Below are positions 60,085 through 64,000 of a stretch of 64,000 bases of DNA, piece by piece (the first letter of the stretch is position 1; each line of letters opens with the position of its first letter). The notes below the pieces were generated by a model. It was not told where the DNA came from and did not search any database. It saw nothing but the letters and a program-made list of their open reading frames with translations. Origin of the DNA: Aerolutibacter ruishenii (GTDB lineage Bacteria; Pseudomonadota; Gammaproteobacteria; Xanthomonadales; Xanthomonadaceae); assembly GCF_007830115.1 (NCBI RefSeq), contig NZ_VLKP01000005.1, positions 62,001 through 126,000 of the forward strand. The letters run 5' to 3'. Position numbers and translations under genes: made by a program.

Positions 60085-60705
60085 ATGGCCACCTCCGCCC
60101 ACTTCTCCACCAAGGACCGGATCCTCGGCGCTGCCGAGGAGCTCTTCGCCCAATTCGGGTTCACGGGTACGTCGCTCCGCCAGGTGACCAGCCTGGCCGA
60201 CGTCAACATCGCCGCGGTCAACTACCACTTCGGCAGCAAGGAAAACCTCGTCAACGAGGTGTTCCGTCGGCGCATGGACGAGATGAGCGCCAACCGGATC
60301 GGCGCGCTCAAGGCAGCACTGGAGCAGCACCCTGGCCAACTCGAACCCATCCTGGCGGCGTTCGTGGAGCCCGCGCTGGCCATGGCCCAGGACCGCCACG
60401 GTGGCGGCGCGTTCGTCCGCGTCGTCGCCCGGGCGTATGCCGAGAAAAACGACAACCTGCGCAAGTTCCTGTCCGACCATTACGGTCACGTGCTGCGTGA
60501 GTTCGCCAAGGCCATTGCCACAGCGGTCCCCGAGCTGAGCAAGGAAGAGTTGTACTGGCGCCTGGACTTCCTGGCCGGTGCACTGACCTACGCCATGGCG
60601 GATTTCGGCCTGATCAAGCGTCCGTCAGGAGTGTCCGAAGCCGCTCATCGCGAACGCGCCGCCCGCGAACTGATCCGGTTCAGCGCTGCGGGTTTCAAGA
60701 GCTGA
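60085..60705 (+). CDS. TetR/AcrR-family regulator, PsrA-like
   Basis: Transcriptional repressor, probably sensing long-chain fatty acids or acyl-CoA. The 206-residue product has the TetR helix-turn-helix: TKDRILGAAEELFAQFGFTGTSLRQVTSLADVNIAAVNYHFGSKENLVNEVFRR. The C-terminal ligand domain contains WRLDFLAGALTYAMADF. The ATG at 60085 is the first with a TetR-like N-terminus. Its operator and fadB/fadA downstream suggest control of beta-oxidation and of itself. Confidence 0.88.
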   Translation: MATSAHFSTKDRILGAAEELFAQFGFTGTSLRQVTSLADVNIAAVNYHFGSKENLVNEVFRRRMDEMSANRIGALKAALEQHPGQLEPILAAFVEPALAMAQDRHGGGAFVRVVARAYAEKNDNLRKFLSDHYGHVLREFAKAIATAVPELSKEELYWRLDFLAGALTYAMADFGLIKRPSGVSEAAHRERAARELIRFSAAGFKS

Positions 60706-60742
60706 GTCCCCGGCCCGGCCCCCATCACACAATCCACCCCAC

Positions 60743-60761
60743 CAATTCATTCATTGAATTG
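60743..60761. promoter_or_regulatory. Inverted repeat upstream of fadB
   Basis: CAATTCA-TTCAT-TGAATTG is a perfect 7-bp inverted repeat with a 5-base spacer, 27 bases before the fadB ATG. It differs from the CAAAC box, so it may be a second operator or simply a promoter-proximal palindrome. Confidence 0.45.
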
Positions 60762-60787
60762 CGTTTTATTTCAAGGAGTTGCAAGTA

Positions 60788-63163
60788 ATGTCTAACAAAC
60801 TACTTGTACGCCGCGCCGCCGTCCTCGGTGCCGGTGTGATGGGCGCCCAGATCGCCGCCCACCTCACCAATGCCGGCGTCGACACGGTGCTGTTCGACCT
60901 GCCGGCGAAGGAAGGCGACCCCAACGGGGTGGTCACCAAGGCCATCGCCAACCTGGCCAGGCTCAGCCCTGCCCCGCTCGCCGACAAGGCGCTGGCCGAA
61001 CGCATCGTGCCGGCCAACTATGAGACCGGGCTGGAGCTGCTCAAGGGCTGCGACCTGATCATCGAGGCCATCGCCGAACGGATGGACTGGAAGCAGGACC
61101 TGTACCGGAAGATCGCGCCGTTCGTGCCGGCGCACACGGTGCTGGCGTCCAACACGTCGGGCCTGGGCATCAACAAGCTGGCCGAGGTGCTGCCGGAAGA
61201 ACTGCGTCACCGCTTCTGCGGCGTGCACTTCTTCAACCCGCCGCGCTACATGCACCTGGCCGAGCTGATCCCGGCGCGCACCACCGACGCGTCGGTGCTG
61301 GAGAACCTCGAGACCTTCCTGACCACCACGCTGGGCAAGGGCGTGGTGATCGCCAAGGACACCCCGAACTTCATCGGCAACCGCATCGGCGTGTTCTCGA
61401 TGCTGGCCGCCATGCACCACACCGAACAGCTGGGCCTGGGCTTCGACACGGTCGATGCGCTGACCGGCCCGGCCATCGGCCGCCCGAAGTCCGCCACCTA
61501 CCGCACCGCGGACGTGGTCGGCCTGGACACCATGGCCCACGTCATCAAGACGATGGCCGACACCCTCCCCGAGGACCCGTGGCACCGCTATTTCCAGGCG
61601 CCGAAGTGGCTGCTGGCTCTGATCGAAAAGGGTGCGCTGGGCCAGAAGAACGGCGCGGGCGTGTACACCAAGCGCGGCAAGGACATCCTGGTGCTGGACC
61701 TGGAGGCGCAGGACTACCGCGCCCAGGCCGGCGAGCTGGATGCCGACGTCGCCGCCCTGCTCAAGGAGCGCGACCCGGCGAAGAAGTTCGCCGCGCTGCG
61801 CGCCAGCGAGCACCCGCAGGCCAAATTCCTGTGGGCGTGCTTCCGCGACACGTTCCACTACAGCGCCTTCCACCTGGAGTCCATCGCCGACACCGCGCGT
61901 GACGTCGACTTCGCCATGCGTTGGGGCTACGGCTGGTCCATGGGGCCGTTCGAGAGCTGGCAGGCCGCCGGCTGGAAGCAGGTCGCCGACTGGATTGCCG
62001 AGGACATCGTCAAGGGCGTGGCCATGAGCAATGCGCCGCTGCCCAACTGGGTGTTCGACGGCCGCGAGGGCGTGCATGGCACGGCCGGCAGCTTCAGCCC
62101 GGGCCGCAACACGATGATGCCGCGCTCGTCCAATCCCGTGTACCAGCGCCAGCGCTTCCCGGATGCGCTGCTGGGCGAGAAGTTCTCGCAGGGCGTCACC
62201 GTGTTCGAGAACGACGGCATCCGCATGTGGGCCGATGACGGCGACGACATCGCCGTCGTCAGCTTCAAGACCAAGATGCACACGGTTTCCGACCAGGTGC
62301 TGGATGGGCTGCAACAGGCCGTCGCCATCGCAGAACAGAAGTTCAAGGGCCTGGTGATCTGGCAACCGAAGGAGCCGTTCTCCGCCGGTGCGGACCTCGC
62401 CGGTGCGCTGGGCGCGTTGCAGGCCGGCAAGCTGGCCGAGTTCGAGGCGATGGTCGCCAACTTCCAGAAGACCAGCCAGGCCATCAAGTACGCACAGGTG
62501 CCGGTGGTGGCCGCGGTGCGCGGCCTGGCGCTGGGCGGCGGCTGCGAGTTCCAGATGCATTCGGCGCGCAGCGTGCTTGCGCTGGAGAGCTACATCGGAC
62601 TGGTCGAAGCGGGCGTGGGCCTGCTGCCGGCCGGCGGCGGCCTGAAGGAGTTCGCGGTGCGCGCCTCCGAGAAGGCCGGCCCGAACGGTGACGTGTTCGC
62701 CGAGCTCAAGACCGCGTTCGAGAGCGTGGCGATGGGCAAGGTGTCGGCTTCGGCCTTCGAAGCGCGCAACCTGAAGCTGGCCCGCGACAGCGACGTGGTG
62801 GTATTCCACGCCCATGAGCTGCTGTACGTGGCCAAACAGCAGGCACGTGCGCTGGCCGAGTCCGGCTACCGTCCGCCCCTGCCCGCCCGCGCGATCCGCG
62901 TGGCCGGCGACGTCGGCATCGCGACCTTCAAGATGCTGCTGGTGAACATGCTGGAAGGCCGCTTCATCTCGCCGCACGACTACGAGATCGCCACCCGCAT
63001 CGCCACCGTGGTCTGTGGCGGCGAGGTGGACCGCGGCGCGGTGGTCGACGAGGAATGGCTGCTCAAGCTCGAGCGCGAGCATTTCGTGGCCCTCGCGCAG
63101 ATGCCCAAGACCCAGGAGCGCATCGCCCACATGCTCAAGACCGGCAAGCCGCTGCGCAACTGA
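60788..63163 (+). CDS. fadB: 3-hydroxyacyl-CoA dehydrogenase / enoyl-CoA hydratase (FadN-type order)
   Basis: Multifunctional beta-oxidation enzyme. The 791-residue product has the hydroxyacyl-CoA dehydrogenase first (VLGAGVMGAQIAAHLTNAGVDTVLFD, HFFNPPRYMHLAELIP, KDTPNFIGNRIG). The crotonase domain comes last (PFSAGADL, AAVRGLALGGGCEFQMHS). This is the reverse of E. coli FadB and resembles the FadN order. The ATG at 60788 has AAGGAG upstream; a TTG at 60779 is less likely. It precedes fadA. Confidence 0.93.
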   Translation: MSNKLLVRRAAVLGAGVMGAQIAAHLTNAGVDTVLFDLPAKEGDPNGVVTKAIANLARLSPAPLADKALAERIVPANYETGLELLKGCDLIIEAIAERMDWKQDLYRKIAPFVPAHTVLASNTSGLGINKLAEVLPEELRHRFCGVHFFNPPRYMHLAELIPARTTDASVLENLETFLTTTLGKGVVIAKDTPNFIGNRIGVFSMLAAMHHTEQLGLGFDTVDALTGPAIGRPKSATYRTADVVGLDTMAHVIKTMADTLPEDPWHRYFQAPKWLLALIEKGALGQKNGAGVYTKRGKDILVLDLEAQDYRAQAGELDADVAALLKERDPAKKFAALRASEHPQAKFLWACFRDTFHYSAFHLESIADTARDVDFAMRWGYGWSMGPFESWQAAGWKQVADWIAEDIVKGVAMSNAPLPNWVFDGREGVHGTAGSFSPGRNTMMPRSSNPVYQRQRFPDALLGEKFSQGVTVFENDGIRMWADDGDDIAVVSFKTKMHTVSDQVLDGLQQAVAIAEQKFKGLVIWQPKEPFSAGADLAGALGALQAGKLAEFEAMVANFQKTSQAIKYAQVPVVAAVRGLALGGGCEFQMHSARSVLALESYIGLVEAGVGLLPAGGGLKEFAVRASEKAGPNGDVFAELKTAFESVAMGKVSASAFEARNLKLARDSDVVVFHAHELLYVAKQQARALAESGYRPPLPARAIRVAGDVGIATFKMLLVNMLEGRFISPHDYEIATRIATVVCGGEVDRGAVVDEEWLLKLEREHFVALAQMPKTQERIAHMLKTGKPLRN

Positions 63164-63186
63164 GCGACGACACAGGACACACAGAC

Positions 63187-64000
63187 ATGACCAAGCCAGT
63201 TCTGAACAAGCAAGTCCAAGAAGCGTATATCGTCGCCGCCACCCGTACCCCGGTGGGCAAGGCCCCGCGCGGCGTGTTCCGCAACACCCGTCCTGACGAG
63301 ATGCTCGCCCATGTGCTCAAGTCGGTGGTCGCGCAGGCGCCGGGCATCGACGTCAACCGCATCGACGATGCCATCATCGGCTGCGCCATGCCCGAGGGCG
63401 AGCAAGGCATGAACGTGGCGCGCATCGGCGCGCTGCTGGCCGGCCTGCCCAACACCATGGCCGCGCAGACCATCAATCGCTTCTGCTCCTCCGGCCTGCA
63501 GGCGGTGGCGATGGCGGCCGACCAGATCCGCCTGGGCCACGCCGACCTGATGCTGGCCGGCGGCACCGAGTCGATGTCGATGGTGCCAATGATGGGCAAC
63601 AAGGTCGCGCTCAGTCCGCAGGTGTTCGCCAAGGATGAGAACGTGGCGATCGCCTACGGCATGGGCATCACCGCCGAGAAGGTCGCCGAGGAATGGAAGG
63701 TCTCTCGCGAGGACCAGGACGCGTTCGCCCTCGCCTCGCACCAGAAGGCCATCGCCGCGATCCAGGCCGGTGAGTTCAAGAGCGAGATCAGCCCGTACGA
63801 AGTGATCTCGCGCATTCCGGACCTGGCCGGCAACGCCATCCGCGTGAGGAAGTCGCTGGTGGAACTGGATGAAGGCCCGCGTGCGGATTCGTCGGCCGAA
63901 GGCCTGGCCAAGCTCAAGCCGGTGTTCCGCAATGGCATGTTCGGCGGCTCGGTGACGGCCGGCAACAGCTCACAGATGAGTGACGGCGCCGGTGCGGTGC
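63187..64000 (+). CDS. fadA: Acetyl-CoA C-acyltransferase (thiolase) FadA, cut by window edge
   Basis: Thiolase of beta-oxidation that cleaves 3-ketoacyl-CoA with CoA. The visible 271 residues include VGKAPRGVFRNTRPDEML and the catalytic Cys in INRFCSSGLQAVAMAA. Also visible are the GGTESMSMVPM block and the start of the C-terminal half (GSVTAGNSSQMSDGAGAV). The His and second Cys lie beyond the edge. It begins 23 bases after fadB and is probably the second gene of the fadBA operon. Confidence 0.95.
   Translation, partial: MTKPVLNKQVQEAYIVAATRTPVGKAPRGVFRNTRPDEMLAHVLKSVVAQAPGIDVNRIDDAIIGCAMPEGEQGMNVARIGALLAGLPNTMAAQTINRFCSSGLQAVAMAADQIRLGHADLMLAGGTESMSMVPMMGNKVALSPQVFAKDENVAIAYGMGITAEKVAEEWKVSREDQDAFALASHQKAIAAIQAGEFKSEISPYEVISRIPDLAGNAIRVRKSLVELDEGPRADSSAEGLAKLKPVFRNGMFGGSVTAGNSSQMSDGAGAV

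Overview
The window is high-G+C chromosomal DNA from a gammaproteobacterium. It is most likely a member of the Xanthomonadaceae/Lysobacteraceae (the Pseudoxanthomonas, Luteimonas, Lysobacter, Stenotrophomonas neighbourhood). Evidence for this is the lexA2-imuA-imuB-dnaE2 cassette, the HU-like protein with a lysine/alanine-rich tail, the MoeB with an N-terminal rhodanese domain, the ppsR/ppsA pair, the rlmN-pilF-rodZ-yfgM-bamB-der string and the FadB with dehydrogenase first and hydratase last. Genus cannot be decided from sequence reading alone. No prophage, insertion sequence or CRISPR array was seen.

Layout. 1-10.8 kb: a selenium/formate island. On the minus strand a Tat-exported selenocysteine formate dehydrogenase (fdhA with an in-frame UGA and a bacterial SECIS hairpin, fdoH, fdoI) is followed by fdhE, selA, selB, the selC tRNA and selD. 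fdhD is divergent. The locus therefore encodes the enzyme, its maturation factors and its UGA-decoding machinery. 10.8-11.7 kb: a small ORF followed by an aadA-like attC site, which looks like a stranded integron gene cassette. 11.7-21.3 kb: mostly redox, stress and envelope genes (di-haem cytochrome, YceI, cytochrome b561, pirin, FMN reductase, GST, extradiol dioxygenase, a TonB-domain lipoprotein, GDPD). 21.5-29.3 kb: SOS mutagenesis operon lexA-imuA-imuB-dnaE2 with a palindromic operator against the lexA start and a protein-methyltransferase-like gene placed between imuB and dnaE2. 29.4-36.9 kb: HU-like protein, then a complete four-gene Wadjet (jetABCD) anti-plasmid operon.

37-40.6 kb: two small outer-membrane proteins (OmpA-like barrel, PagL-like), a duplicated tRNA-Ala/tRNA-Glu unit in which each copy has its own promoter and terminator, DUF1249 and ppsR. 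40.8-50.6 kb: ppsA, an MscS channel, orn, DUF2721, tadA, a phospholipase-D-family gene, guaA and guaB. 50.6-51.0 kb: a gap with a perfect 23-bp inverted repeat. 51-59.9 kb: folD, moeB, der, bamB, yfgM, rodZ-like, pilF-like, rlmN and ndk, all on the minus strand. 60-64 kb: a TetR/PsrA-like regulator with a matching operator, then fadB and fadA (cut by the window edge).

The most noteworthy items are the contiguous selenocysteine cluster with tRNA-Sec embedded in it, the orphan cassette with its attC, the Wadjet operon, the methyltransferase inside the mutasome operon, and the unexplained long inverted repeat upstream of guaB.
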